Part shown: positions 43,437-52,081 of the stretch, one piece after another
Layout: every line of letters starts with the position of its first letter
Position numbering within the stretch: the first letter of the stretch is position 1
Origin: RGIG2094 sp045660065
GTDB lineage: Bacteria; Bacillota; Clostridia; RGIG6154
Reading direction: 5' to 3'
Assembly: GCA_045660065.1 (NCBI GenBank)
Contig: JAZRDC010000068.1
Span: 11,351 to 75,350, forward strand
Length of the DNA stretch: 64,000 nt
The notes under the pieces: model-generated
Told to the model about the DNA's origin: nothing
The model's input: the letters and a program-made list of their open reading frames with translations, nothing else
The model's database searches: none
Made by a program: the position numbers and the translations under genes

Positions 43437-44025
43437 AATTGAAAATGAATTATATAACAAAGGTTTAAATTATATAGCAGGCGTTGACGAGGCAGGCAGA
43501 GGCCCCTTGGCAGGGCCTGTTTTTGCCGCTGCGGTGGTTTTGAGAAATGGTCAGTTTATCGAGGGTGTAACTGATTCTAAAAAAATCAGTGAGAAAAAAA
43601 GAGACTATCTTTTTGATAAAATCAGAGAAGAAGCAGTTGCTTTTTCTATTGCGGCAATCGACGAGAAAATTATTGACGATATTAATATCAGAAATGCTAC
43701 TTTTAAGGCGATGAATAACGCAGTAAACGGACTTTCCCAAAAGCCTGAGTATGTTTTGATTGACGGAAATGCAATATCAGGTATGACAATCCCTCACGAA
43801 TGTGTTGTAAAAGGCGATCTTAAATGCAACTGCATCGGTGCGGCATCTATCCTTGCGAAAGTTTCAAGGGACAGATATATGCTTGAAATGGCAAAGTTGT
43901 TTCCTCAGTATATGTTTGAGCAACATAAAGGATACGGCACAAAACTGCATTATGAAATGCTTGAAAAACACGGGATTTCACCAATTCACAGAAGAACATT
44001 TTTAAAGAAAATACTTGAAAAATGA
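43429..44025 (+). CDS. rnhB: Ribonuclease HII
   Basis: 198 residues from ATG 43429 (the GTG at 43420 is inside the ribosome site GGGTGAAG). GVDEAGRGPLAGPV supplies the catalytic Asp-Glu, SKKISEKKR and VKGDLKCNCIGAASILAKVSRD the remainder. It removes RNA from DNA-RNA hybrids and misincorporated ribonucleotides. Confidence 0.94.
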   Translation: MFEIENELYNKGLNYIAGVDEAGRGPLAGPVFAAAVVLRNGQFIEGVTDSKKISEKKRDYLFDKIREEAVAFSIAAIDEKIIDDINIRNATFKAMNNAVNGLSQKPEYVLIDGNAISGMTIPHECVVKGDLKCNCIGAASILAKVSRDRYMLEMAKLFPQYMFEQHKGYGTKLHYEMLEKHGISPIHRRTFLKKILEK

Positions 44026-44366
44026 AAATTTTTAATAAATTAAAAGGCGATTTCGGTGAGGAAAAAGCCGCAAAATACTTAAAAAAGCAAAAATATAGAA
44101 TAATTAAGAGAAACTTTAAAAACAAGGTCGGCGAGATTGATATTATCGCAAGACAAGGTAAAACTGTTGTTTTTGTGGAAGTTAAAACACGAACAGATGA
44201 AAAGTTCGGATTTGCCGCAGAGGCGGTTGATTTAAAGAAACAACAGAAGATTAAAAATGTCGCTCTTTTATATGCTCAAAAAGAAAACATTGATAATATG
44301 CGTTTTGATGTTATTGAAGTGTATTTAAAAGAGGACAGAATTAATCATATAGTAGACGCTTTTTAG
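44022..44366 (+). CDS. YraN / UPF0102 family endonuclease-like protein
   Basis: 114 residues overlapping the rnhB stop (ATGA). Holliday-junction-resolvase-like fold: GDFGEEKAAKYLKK, VGEIDIIARQGKTVVFVEVKTR with the Asp and Glu-x-Lys of PD-(D/E)XK nucleases. The substrate is unknown. rnhB-yraN adjacency is widely conserved. Confidence 0.9.
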   Translation: MKIFNKLKGDFGEEKAAKYLKKQKYRIIKRNFKNKVGEIDIIARQGKTVVFVEVKTRTDEKFGFAAEAVDLKKQQKIKNVALLYAQKENIDNMRFDVIEVYLKEDRINHIVDAF

Positions 44367-44377
44367 GGGAATTTTGT

Positions 44378-45301
44378 ATGTTGATATGTGATTTACACTG
44401 CGATTTGCCTGATAAGGTTACAGACGGTGCGGAAATTATTTCAAATAGTGAGCACTGGTCGGAAGACAAACTGAAAAAAGAGCATACTTATGTTCAGGTG
44501 TTTGCAAATTTTGTTGATAAATACAAATTTGATGACCCTTTTGACAGAGTGAATTCTATGATTTTGCATTTTAAAAGTGAACTTACAAAAACTAAAACCA
44601 AACTTGTTACAGATTATGAAAGTCTTGAAAAGAACGTAAATGAAGGCAAAAACTCAGCAATTCTTGCAATTGAAGGCGGGGAGGCTTTAGGCGGCAAAAT
44701 TGAAAGAGTTAAGTATTTTTATGACCTGGGAGTCAGGTTTATGACTCTTACATGGAATCATCCCAATCAGCTTGGTGAAGGAAATGTGCCATGGGGAAGT
44801 TGCGGACCTCTTACCGAATTCGGCAAAACTGTTGTGAAAGAAATGAATAAATTAAATATGACAGTTGATGTTTCCCATTTGTCGGATGCGGGTTTCTGGG
44901 ATGTGGCAGAAGTATCAACAAAGCCATTTGTTGCAACTCACTCAAATTCAAGGAAAATTTGCGATTTCTTCAGGAATATAACCGATGAGCAGTTTATGGC
45001 AATTAAAAATTCCGGTGGAATGGTTGGTATAAATTATGTTCCTGATTTTTTGGAAAAAGACGGAAATGCCAAAATTTCAAGCATCATAAACCACATTGAG
45101 CATTTTATGTCCTTAGGAGGAGAAAATATAGTTTGCCTTGGCGGAGATTTAGATGGGGTAGGTGTGCTTCCAGAAGGAATCACAGGTGTAAATGATGTGG
45201 ATAAAATTGCAACTGAACTTGCAAAAATAAATTATTCAGATACAATAATTGCAAAAATAATGGGTAAAAACATTAAAAACTATATAAAAAATGCGTTTTA
45301 A
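44378..45301 (+). CDS. Membrane dipeptidase family (peptidase M19)
   Basis: 307 residues, RBS AGGGGA. Two-zinc amidohydrolase barrel with DLHCDLPD, the bridging Glu in AIEGGEALG, TWNHPNQLGEG, VDVSHLSDAGFWD, ATHSNSRKIC and GGDLDGVG. It hydrolyses dipeptides. No signal peptide. It appears co-transcribed with the rplS operon. Confidence 0.9.
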   Translation: MLICDLHCDLPDKVTDGAEIISNSEHWSEDKLKKEHTYVQVFANFVDKYKFDDPFDRVNSMILHFKSELTKTKTKLVTDYESLEKNVNEGKNSAILAIEGGEALGGKIERVKYFYDLGVRFMTLTWNHPNQLGEGNVPWGSCGPLTEFGKTVVKEMNKLNMTVDVSHLSDAGFWDVAEVSTKPFVATHSNSRKICDFFRNITDEQFMAIKNSGGMVGINYVPDFLEKDGNAKISSIINHIEHFMSLGGENIVCLGGDLDGVGVLPEGITGVNDVDKIATELAKINYSDTIIAKIMGKNIKNYIKNAF

Positions 45302-45323
45302 TGAAATTTTTCACAAAAAGAAC

Positions 45324-45352
45324 TTGCATTTTTGGTAGATTTGTAATAAAAT
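45324..45352 (+). promoter_or_regulatory. Promoter of the aminotransferase-proC operon
   Basis: TTGCAT (45324-45329), 17-base spacer, TAAAAT (45347-45352). Confidence 0.65.
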
Positions 45353-45394
45353 ATACTACATAAGTTTAAAATGTTTGGAAAAGGAGAATTTTTT

Positions 45395-46579
45395 ATGGAT
45401 TTATCAATTAAGAATATGGCAATAGCACCATCGCCTACACTTGCGATAGATGCTAAATTCAAAGAAATGAAAGCAAATGGTGAAGATGTTGTAGGTTTCG
45501 GTTGCGGAGAACCTGATTTTGATACACCTCAGTACATTAAAGATGCGGCTATCAAAGCAATTCAGGACGGCTTCACAAAATACACACCTGCATCAGGTAC
45601 ACTTGATCTTAAAAAAGCAGTAGCAGAAAAATTCAAAAAAGACAATGGTCTTGACTACGAACCTAAAAATGTTGTTATTTCAAATGGTGCTAAACACTCT
45701 TTGGTAAACGCATTTTCTGCAATCTTAAATCCTGGTGATGAAGTTATCGTTCCTGCACCATTCTGGGTAAGTTATCCTGAAATGGTTAAAATGGCAGACG
45801 GTGTGCCTGTGATTTTAGAAACAACAGAAGAAAATGGATTTAAATTTTCTGCAAAAGATCTTGAAGAAGCAATTAATCCTAAAACTAAGGCTTTGGTATT
45901 AAACAGCCCTTCAAATCCTACAGGTATGGTTTATACTGAAGAAGAATTAAGAGCGATCGCAGATGTTTGCGTTAAACACAAAATCTTTGTTATTGCAGAC
46001 GAAATTTATGAAAAACTTATTTATGATGGCAAACACATCAGCATTGCATCTTTCAATGATGAAATCAAAGATCTTACTATTACAATCAACGGCGTATCAA
46101 AAAGTTATGCTATGACAGGTTGGAGAATTGGTTTTGCAGTAGCAAATGACAAAATTGCCAAAATTATGGCAAATGTTCAGTCACATGCTGCATCTAATCC
46201 TAACTCAATTGCTCAGGCAGCAACACTCGCGGCTCTTACAGGTCCACAGGATGAAGTTGAAAAAATGCGTCTTGTGTTCAAAGAACGCCGTGATTATATG
46301 GCAAACAGAATTAACGCAATCGAAGGCGTTTCTTGCACAATGCCTCAGGGTGCGTTCTATATTATGATGAACATCGAAAAACTTATCGGCAAAACTATTG
46401 CAGGAACTGTAATCACAGGTTCTGATGCTTTTGCAGAGGCTTTCCTTACCAACGCAAAGGTTGCTTTGGTACCTGGCAGCGGTTTTGGTGCTGACAAATA
46501 CTTGAGATGGTCATATGCAACAAGTATGGAAAATATCAAAGAAGGTCTTGACAGACTTGAAAATTTCTTAAAACAGTAA
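45395..46579 (+). CDS. Class I aminotransferase, aspartate aminotransferase-like
   Basis: 394 residues from ATG 45395 behind AAAGGAG; an ATG at 45371 in frame lacks a ribosome site. PLP fold-type I subgroup with GCGEPDFDTP, NSPSNPTGMVYT, ADEIYEKLIYDG and the PLP-Lys in SKSYAMTGWRIGF. It most likely transfers amino groups between aspartate and 2-oxoglutarate. It is followed by proC. Confidence 0.92.
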   Translation: MDLSIKNMAIAPSPTLAIDAKFKEMKANGEDVVGFGCGEPDFDTPQYIKDAAIKAIQDGFTKYTPASGTLDLKKAVAEKFKKDNGLDYEPKNVVISNGAKHSLVNAFSAILNPGDEVIVPAPFWVSYPEMVKMADGVPVILETTEENGFKFSAKDLEEAINPKTKALVLNSPSNPTGMVYTEEELRAIADVCVKHKIFVIADEIYEKLIYDGKHISIASFNDEIKDLTITINGVSKSYAMTGWRIGFAVANDKIAKIMANVQSHAASNPNSIAQAATLAALTGPQDEVEKMRLVFKERRDYMANRINAIEGVSCTMPQGAFYIMMNIEKLIGKTIAGTVITGSDAFAEAFLTNAKVALVPGSGFGADKYLRWSYATSMENIKEGLDRLENFLKQ

Positions 46580-46594
46580 TTTAAGGTGATATGT

Positions 46595-47374
46595 ATGAAT
46601 AACATTGGTTTTATCGGAACAGGAAATATGGGCGGAGCCTTGATTTCAGGGATTTTAAAAGCAGGCGGAAAGAATGTTTATGTTTATGATGTAAACGTTG
46701 ATTCTGCGAAGAAATTTGAAAAAGAGGGAGCAGTGGTTTGCGACTCTTTGAAAGTGCTGACCGAACAGTGCGACTGTGTTATTCTTACAGTAAAGCCTAA
46801 TATTTATAAAGTTGTTTGTGAGCAACTTAAAAACTTAAACTACAACAAAACTGTTATAACAGTTGCCCCGGGCATTACTATTGAAAAAATGAAGCAGATG
46901 CTTGGAGATGTAAGAGTTGTAAGAACTATGCCAAATACTCCTGCACTTATCGGCAAAGGCGTATTTTTAGTGGCAGGTACAGAGCAGGAAAATCGAGATG
47001 TAAAAGAACTTTTGTCTGCTTGCGGAAGTGTATATTTCTTAGATGAAAAGCAAATGGACGCAGGCGTTGCCCTTTCAGGAAGCAGTCCTGCATTTGTGTA
47101 TGAACTTATCAACGATATTGCAGACGGTGCGGTAACTCACGGAATTCCCAAGAACAAGGCTTTGGAAATTGCAGCACAGACAGTAATCGGAAGCGCTATG
47201 ATGATTTTAGAAACCGACATTCATCCCGTAAAACTCATTGACAATGTTTGCTCACCGGGAGGAACAACTGTTGCGGCAATGAATAAACTTTCAGAACTTG
47301 GATTTAAAAATGCTATTATTGAAGCCATGAAAGCCTGCACAAAACGTGCTGCCGAAATGAGCGAAAAAATGTAA
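46595..47374 (+). CDS. proC: Pyrroline-5-carboxylate reductase
   Basis: 259 residues from ATG 46595 after TAAGGTG; GTG 46586 overlaps that site. NADPH-binding GFIGTGNMGGALISG, VKPNIYK, VRTMPNTPALIG and SGSSPAFVYELI, ending in SPGGTTVAAMNKL. It carries out the last step of proline synthesis. Confidence 0.94.
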   Translation: MNNIGFIGTGNMGGALISGILKAGGKNVYVYDVNVDSAKKFEKEGAVVCDSLKVLTEQCDCVILTVKPNIYKVVCEQLKNLNYNKTVITVAPGITIEKMKQMLGDVRVVRTMPNTPALIGKGVFLVAGTEQENRDVKELLSACGSVYFLDEKQMDAGVALSGSSPAFVYELINDIADGAVTHGIPKNKALEIAAQTVIGSAMMILETDIHPVKLIDNVCSPGGTTVAAMNKLSELGFKNAIIEAMKACTKRAAEMSEKM

Positions 47375-47378
47375 TATA

Positions 47379-47427
47379 AACACCTTTTTCACATATACTT
47401 TAAAAAAGTGGAAAAGGTGTTTTTTAG
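47379..47427 (+). promoter_or_regulatory. Terminator-like hairpin sequestering the spoIIM ribosome site
   Basis: CACCTTTTTCAC (47381-47392) pairs with GTGGAAAAGGTG (47408-47419; one wobble), then a T-run. AAGGTG in the right arm is the only ribosome site for the TTG at 47428. Confidence 0.65.
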
Positions 47428-47985
47428 TTGAAAAGAAAAATATCTGTATATTTTAAAAAGCGAAAGTTTATGTTTCTGATTGTGTTTACAGCCCTTTGTG
47501 CAGGAATGGTTACAGGTGCTTTTTCTGCCATGGATGCGGGTGTAAATCAAATGGGTGTACCCGAACAGTTAGCAGGAAAAGATATAATAATTTCGTCTTT
47601 TATGGAAAATGTTAAATTTTTAGGCTGGATAATGTTGTGGGGAGTTAATTTGTTCGGGTTTCCTGTTATAATTTATCTTCTCTATATAAAAGGTGCAAGT
47701 ATATCTGCGGCGTTATGCGCATTGGTAATAAGAGATAATTCCTCGGGAATTGCGTTAATTTTAAGTGCAATTCCTTATCTTGCCTGCACAATTGCTTCGG
47801 TTATGATTTTTGCCCAGGGTGGTTTAAATTGCTCTTTTGGATTGTTTAAAAGTATGGCAGGCAGGAGAGTGGGCAAGGGAATATACGAAAATGTGGTAAT
47901 AATGCTGGCAGAGTTTATTCCCGCAACACTTATTGCTCTTCTGGGTGGTGTGTGCGAAACACTAATAAAGGTAAATATTGTATAG
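47428..47985 (+). CDS. spoIIM: Stage II sporulation protein M-like membrane protein
   Basis: 185 residues from TTG 47428. Five hydrophobic segments (residues about 13-32, 66-86, 92-106, 110-130, 155-175) and the SpoIIM/DUF95 pattern (FLGWIMLWGVNLFGFPVIIYLLYIKG is split across helix 2). SpoIIM, with SpoIID and SpoIIP, remodels peptidoglycan during engulfment, so the host is probably a spore former. Its ribosome site is inside a terminator-like hairpin. Confidence 0.8.
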   Translation: MKRKISVYFKKRKFMFLIVFTALCAGMVTGAFSAMDAGVNQMGVPEQLAGKDIIISSFMENVKFLGWIMLWGVNLFGFPVIIYLLYIKGASISAALCALVIRDNSSGIALILSAIPYLACTIASVMIFAQGGLNCSFGLFKSMAGRRVGKGIYENVVIMLAEFIPATLIALLGGVCETLIKVNIV

Positions 47986-47995
47986 GCAAAAACTA

Positions 47996-48024
47996 TTTAC
48001 AAAAGTCATAAAATGTTGTAAAAT
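47996..48024 (+). promoter_or_regulatory. xerD promoter
   Basis: TTTACA (47996-48001), 17-base spacer, TAAAAT (48019-48024). Confidence 0.6.
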
Positions 48025-48053
48025 GATGTTAGAATGTTTTATGAGGTAACGCA

Positions 48054-48929
48054 ATGGAACTTATTGATACATATCTTGGATATCTTGAAAATAAACGAAA
48101 ACTTTCAGGCAATACTCTTTTGTCGTACAAGCACGATTTGTACGATTATTTTGAGTATCTTTCTTTGAACAAACTTACAATCACAAGAGCAAGAAAAACC
48201 ACTGTTACAGCCTATCTTTCGCTTCTGCAGCGAGATGGCAAAAGTGCGACTACCGTTGCAAGGTCGTTGGCATCGGTAAGAGGCTTGTATAAATACTTAA
48301 ATGTTATCGAGCGTATGAAAAGAAACCCCACTGATGGAATTTTAGCCCCGAAAACAGAAAGAAAACTTCCTGAGATTTTAACTGTAAAAGAAGTGGACAG
48401 GTTGTTGTCAGGACCATCGGGGGAAGATTTTAAAAGTGTAAGAGATAAGGCAATGCTTGAACTTTTGTACGCAACAGGAATAAGAGCGTCTGAATTGATA
48501 ACTTTAAAAAATGACGATATAGAACTTGATAAAGAAATTTTAAGGTGTGAGGGTCAGGACAGGCGTGTGCTTCCCTTTGGAGTGTTGGCGAAAACTGCAC
48601 TTTCAAAATATCTTGAAGTTTCTCCGTTTCATAACGGTTCAAAAGAGCAAAGTACATATCTGTTTGTAAATGTATATGGAAAACCACTTACACGTCAGGG
48701 GTTCTGGAAAATAATAAAGCAGTACAAAAAAAGCGCAGGGATCGAAAAAGAAATAAATCCTAAAATTTTAAGAACCTCTTTTGCAGCGCATCTTTTGGAA
48801 AATGGGGCAGATATCAAGTCCCTTCAGGAGTTTATGGGGCATTCTTCAATTGCCTCAACGCAGTTCTATGAGAACCTGAAAAGCAGTAAATTAAGAGAAG
48901 TTTATGCAAAATATCATCCAAGAGGGTGA
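48054..48929 (+). CDS. Tyrosine recombinase, XerD-like, with altered catalytic residues
   Basis: 291 residues with N-terminal SAM-like core-binding domain and C-terminal catalytic domain. Arg in TGIRASEL, Arg240 in KILRTSFAAHLL, His263 in MGHSS and Tyr in TQFYENL are present. The usual His of H-x-x-R is Lys237, and the beta-hairpin Lys region reads GQDRRVLPFG. Position between spoIIM and rpsT in the host backbone fits a chromosomal recombinase; whether it cleaves DNA is uncertain. It differs strongly from the prophage integrase at 49614. Confidence 0.82.
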   Translation: MELIDTYLGYLENKRKLSGNTLLSYKHDLYDYFEYLSLNKLTITRARKTTVTAYLSLLQRDGKSATTVARSLASVRGLYKYLNVIERMKRNPTDGILAPKTERKLPEILTVKEVDRLLSGPSGEDFKSVRDKAMLELLYATGIRASELITLKNDDIELDKEILRCEGQDRRVLPFGVLAKTALSKYLEVSPFHNGSKEQSTYLFVNVYGKPLTRQGFWKIIKQYKKSAGIEKEINPKILRTSFAAHLLENGADIKSLQEFMGHSSIASTQFYENLKSSKLREVYAKYHPRG

Positions 48930-49037
48930 TTTTTTGGAAAAATATAAAAATTTTTAAACTTTTTTTCAATAAACTATTGATTTTTCTTAAAAAAGATGTT
49001 ACAATATAATACGCTTGATGAAAACGGAGGTGAAAAT

Positions 49038-49304
49038 ATGCCAAATATTAAATCTGCAAAGAAAAGAGTTAAGGTTACAGCTACAAAGACACTTCGTAAC
49101 CAGGTAATCAAAACTAACATCAAAACTTTTATTAAAAAGTTTGACGCAGCAGTTGTAAAAGGTGACAAAGCATTGAGCCAGGAACTTTACAGAGCAACTG
49201 TTAAAAAGATTGACCAGGCTGTTGCAAAAGGCATCTACAAGAAGAACACAGCATCAAGAAAGAAATCTCAGCTTACATTGAAATTTAACACTTTAGGTGC
49301 TTAA
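49038..49304 (+). CDS. rpsT: 30S ribosomal protein S20
   Basis: 88 residues from ATG 49038 after GGAGGTG; 14 upstream codons in the open frame are not coding. Lys-rich helical bundle beginning MPNIKSAKKRVKVT with TASRKKSQLT near the end. Primary 16S rRNA binder. A TATAAT lies at 49005-49010 without a good -35. Confidence 0.96.
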   Translation: MPNIKSAKKRVKVTATKTLRNQVIKTNIKTFIKKFDAAVVKGDKALSQELYRATVKKIDQAVAKGIYKKNTASRKKSQLTLKFNTLGA

Positions 49305-49321
49305 TCGATAAAAATATTAAT

Positions 49322-49352
49322 AAAGCTACCTTTTAATTAAGGTAGCTTTGAG
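49322..49352 (+). terminator. Terminator after rpsT
   Basis: AAAGCTACC (49322-49330) pairs with GGTAGCTTT (49341-49349); the T-run is separated by seven bases, so efficiency may be moderate. Confidence 0.6.
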
Positions 49353-49377
49353 GATATTTTTTCGCACAATTCAATAT

Positions 49378-49453
49378 AGGGGTATAGCTCAGTTGGTAGA
49401 GCAGCGGTCTCCAAAACCGCGTGCCGTGAGTTCGAATCTTACTGCCCCTGCCA
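49378..49453 (+). tRNA. tRNA-Trp (anticodon CCA)
   Basis: 76 bases with encoded CCA. Acceptor AGGGGTA pairs with TGCCCCT; D-arm GCTCAGTTGGTAGAGC; anticodon loop CTCCAAA gives CCA for tryptophan; T-loop GTTCGAATC. The prophage begins right after it, with an integrase 160 bases away, so its 3' end is the probable attachment site (attL). The matching copy would lie outside the window. Confidence 0.96.
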
Positions 49454-49461
49454 AACGAAAG

Positions 49462-49517
49462 AACCTTGATATGGCTTAATAAATGGCTTTATCAGGGTTT
49501 TTGTTTTGTTTTAAAAA
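49462..49517 (+). terminator. Terminator-like hairpin after tRNA-Trp
   Basis: AACCTTGAT (49462-49470) pairs with ATCAGGGTT (49491-49499), long loop, T-rich tail. Confidence 0.55.
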
Positions 49518-49613
49518 TAATTTTGAATATTTTGTTTTTAGTGAAAAAGTGTTAAAAAATATAGGGTTTTTGAAAATATTGTTGTCAAAATTGTTGTCCA
49601 AAATGGTGAAAAA

Positions 49614-50744
49614 TTAAAGCTCGTTGAGCTTGGTTATTGCTTCTTCTTTTTGCTCGTCCATCAGGTGGACATAGGTGTCGTAAGTGAAGGAAACTGATTC
49701 GTGGCCGAGAAGTTCGGAAACAATTTTTATATCTGTGCCTTTTTTTATCAGGAGTGATGCAAAGGTGTGCCTAAGGGCGTGCAGACCAACATATTCATAG
49801 CCGAAGGCATCGAGCATTGAGTATAGTGTTCTGGTTAGGTTTCTTGGTGATGGCTGATTGCCCTGGGTGTTTGTTATTACGAGGTCTGTTCCTGATTTCC
49901 CTTCTGTCATAATCTTGAAGGCATCTAATGCTTTTGTACCCAAAAATATTTTTCTGTTTGATTTTTTTGTCTTTGGTGTGTTCTGGGTTATGGTTTCATA
50001 TTTTGTTTTAGAGTTATCAGAACGCGTTTTAACTGTTTTTACATTCTTTTTTATTATTATCTGATTTGTTTTTGCATCATAGTCGTTTATGGTAAGTGCC
50101 AGAGCTTCTCCGATTCTTAAACCAGTATATATTAAAAATATGATTGCATAATCAAACTGATAATAAGGTTTTCCCGTTTTCCACTTTTTACCTACAAGGG
50201 TGTTTAAATTGTTTACCTGTTCTTCGGTTAAAAATTGTATTTCCTTTATATCGTTTTTCTTTTCCCGGGGGATGATTATATCTTCTGCGGGATTTTCTTT
50301 TAAAACCTTGTTTTTGATTGCCTGCTTAAATATCTGATTGAGGTTCTGATGGATCTTCCTTAATACAGAGTATGACATATCGGAATTATCAAAGAGAGTT
50401 TCCTGGATAACATCAGTTGTGATTTCGTCCAGAGGAAGAGAACCAAGTGCAGGAAGAATGTGGCCTGTTACTATCCATTCTACTGTATCATAAGATGAAC
50501 GCTTTAGAGATTTGAATTTACTTTTCATCCAATTTTCGGCAAAGGTACTTAAAAGTTGCTTCTCACCTTTTATATAACCTTCTTCGTAGTCTTTGATATA
50601 AAGTTTCATTTTGCGCATAGCATCCTGTGCTGATTTGGAAGAATAAAAGCTTTTTCTTTTGGAATCAATCATTACAGAAGCCATCCAGCGCCCATCGGAA
50701 CGTTTTACAACGGTTCCTTCTCCTTTTAGTCTTTCTTTTGCCAT
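49614..50744 (-). CDS. int: Phage/ICE-type tyrosine integrase
   Basis: 376 residues. N-terminal arm-binding domain (EGTVVKRSDGRWMASVMID), core-binding SAM-like domain, and catalytic domain with Arg in TGLRIGEAL, HALRHTFAS, LLGHESVSF and the nucleophile Tyr in YDTYVHL; all catalytic residues are present. It should integrate and excise the element at tRNA-Trp. RBS GGTGG region near 50750. Confidence 0.95.
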   Translation of the reverse strand: MAKERLKGEGTVVKRSDGRWMASVMIDSKRKSFYSSKSAQDAMRKMKLYIKDYEEGYIKGEKQLLSTFAENWMKSKFKSLKRSSYDTVEWIVTGHILPALGSLPLDEITTDVIQETLFDNSDMSYSVLRKIHQNLNQIFKQAIKNKVLKENPAEDIIIPREKKNDIKEIQFLTEEQVNNLNTLVGKKWKTGKPYYQFDYAIIFLIYTGLRIGEALALTINDYDAKTNQIIIKKNVKTVKTRSDNSKTKYETITQNTPKTKKSNRKIFLGTKALDAFKIMTEGKSGTDLVITNTQGNQPSPRNLTRTLYSMLDAFGYEYVGLHALRHTFASLLIKKGTDIKIVSELLGHESVSFTYDTYVHLMDEQKEEAITKLNEL

Positions 50745-50796
50745 AATTTCACCACCTTTGTTTGAGTTCCGTCCTTAAAACAGGGCGGTTGTTTTT

Positions 50797-51165
50797 TTAA
50801 TCAATAGGATGTGTATTCATCCATAAAAGTACAAGTGTAGGGATTGTTATTAAAACTCCAATTATTGTTAATACTTTTCTTTTGGCTGAAGGCTTGTTGT
50901 TTTCGAATTCGCTGAACCCAAAGAAGCAAACAAAGCCAGATATCCAAAATATTGGTATTAATATAAAAAGGCATGCAAATATTTTTAAAATGGTATCAAG
51001 AATACCTTCGTATGTGTGAATTAATAAAATGCACATTATTGTGTAAAGCGTAGTCCAGAACATTGATTTTGACATGAAAAGAGCCTTTTCAGAATCCTTT
51101 AACTTTTGGCGCAATTCGTTTCCTTCTTTTAATTCTTCAAAATATAAATCTTTATAATCGTCCAT
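50797..51165 (-). CDS. Small membrane protein
   Basis: 122 residues. A charged N-terminal stretch (residues 1-30, possibly coiled) is followed by three hydrophobic segments (about 33-50, 58-82, 98-115). No family recognised. It is in the leftward lysogeny operon between integrase and the exported protein, where superinfection-exclusion or other lysogenic conversion proteins are often found; that role is only a possibility. Confidence 0.65.
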   Translation of the reverse strand: MDDYKDLYFEELKEGNELRQKLKDSEKALFMSKSMFWTTLYTIMCILLIHTYEGILDTILKIFACLFILIPIFWISGFVCFFGFSEFENNKPSAKRKVLTIIGVLITIPTLVLLWMNTHPID

Positions 51166-51178
51166 TTTAATCTCCTTG

Positions 51179-51649
51179 TTAAAAACACCTTGAGCAGGGG
51201 GCGTAGTAGTTTGCTTCTGCTGCTTGTATGGTGTATGTAGTTGTACCTGTTTTATTTTTTAAATAACTGCATGTGGGCTTATGATATTTTCTGCCTGTGC
51301 GGGTTACAATAACTTGCTCTGTGATATCAAGAATGTCGTTAGGGGCTTCCTGTTCTTTAGCAGGTTGTTGTGTTGATTGTGCGGGGACATCTGCTTTATA
51401 CGAAGCGGCAGCACTTTCAACTTTTATAATCAGTTCATTAATAAAATCGGAAGTTGTTTCTGTTTTAGTTTCTTCCATAGGTTCTGCAACCTGGATTATA
51501 GTTTCTTGCAGAGCAGAAGCGGGAATGAAAGTTTTTGAATATGCAAAACAACTAAAAGCGATGGAAAGCAATAATAAAAGTGTGAGTAAAGTTGAGCCTT
51601 TACCTGTTTTTTTTATTTTGAGGGTACAAGAGCCTTGTTGCAAAAACAT
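51179..51649 (-). CDS. Exported/anchored protein with C-terminal zinc-type motif
   Basis: 156 residues from ATG 51649 after GAGGAAG; it overlaps the ImmA gene by 50 bases. One N-terminal membrane helix (STLLTLLLLLSIAFSCFAYS), a low-complexity Thr/Glu/Gln linker, and a C-terminal YVTRTGxKYH-like segment reading VTRTGRKYHKPTCSYL with PCSRC. This His/Cys module recurs at the C-terminus of mobile-element and cell-surface proteins. Function unknown. Confidence 0.7.
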   Translation of the reverse strand: MFLQQGSCTLKIKKTGKGSTLLTLLLLLSIAFSCFAYSKTFIPASALQETIIQVAEPMEETKTETTSDFINELIIKVESAAASYKADVPAQSTQQPAKEQEAPNDILDITEQVIVTRTGRKYHKPTCSYLKNKTGTTTYTIQAAEANYYAPCSRCF

Positions 51650-51998
51650 TTGCTTCTTCCTCTTTATGATCTGATGTGTCATAATAACCGTTTGTTTGAT
51701 TTATATGGTTCATATAAATATGTCCTATCTCGTGGCATAGGATGAATGGCAAATCACTGCTGTGGACTGCACCACGGTAAAATGTGTAACTTTTCTTTCC
51801 TATTGTACAACTTACAGAAGAATAATGCTTTGCATGTTCTGTGAGTTTTAGCTCTTTTAATAAATCTTCGCTGCTTTCATAGGTAAGAAGAGTGTATCCC
51901 ATTTTTGATATTATGTTTTTAATATCGCGAAGTCCGGGAATACCTTTTAATTTAAACTCCTTTTTTAATTCCTTTACTGCTAAATCGACATTTTTCAT
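51600..51998 (-). CDS. ImmA/IrrE-family metallopeptidase
   Basis: 132 residues with zinc-protease motif CHEIGHIYMNH and a downstream EEEANVFATRLL segment. In ICEBs1 the ImmA homologue cleaves the element's repressor to trigger excision; here the likely target is the CI-like protein encoded at 52946. The pairing is inference from family and neighbourhood. Confidence 0.9.
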   Translation of the reverse strand: MKNVDLAVKELKKEFKLKGIPGLRDIKNIISKMGYTLLTYESSEDLLKELKLTEHAKHYSSVSCTIGKKSYTFYRGAVHSSDLPFILCHEIGHIYMNHINQTNGYYDTSDHKEEEANVFATRLLYPQNKKNR

Positions 51999-52081
51999 TA
52001 TAAAACCTCCAAATTATAGTTTATACTACAATATTAAAGGTTTTATTTGGTAATTACAATGGTAAATTGTGTTAGGAGTTA

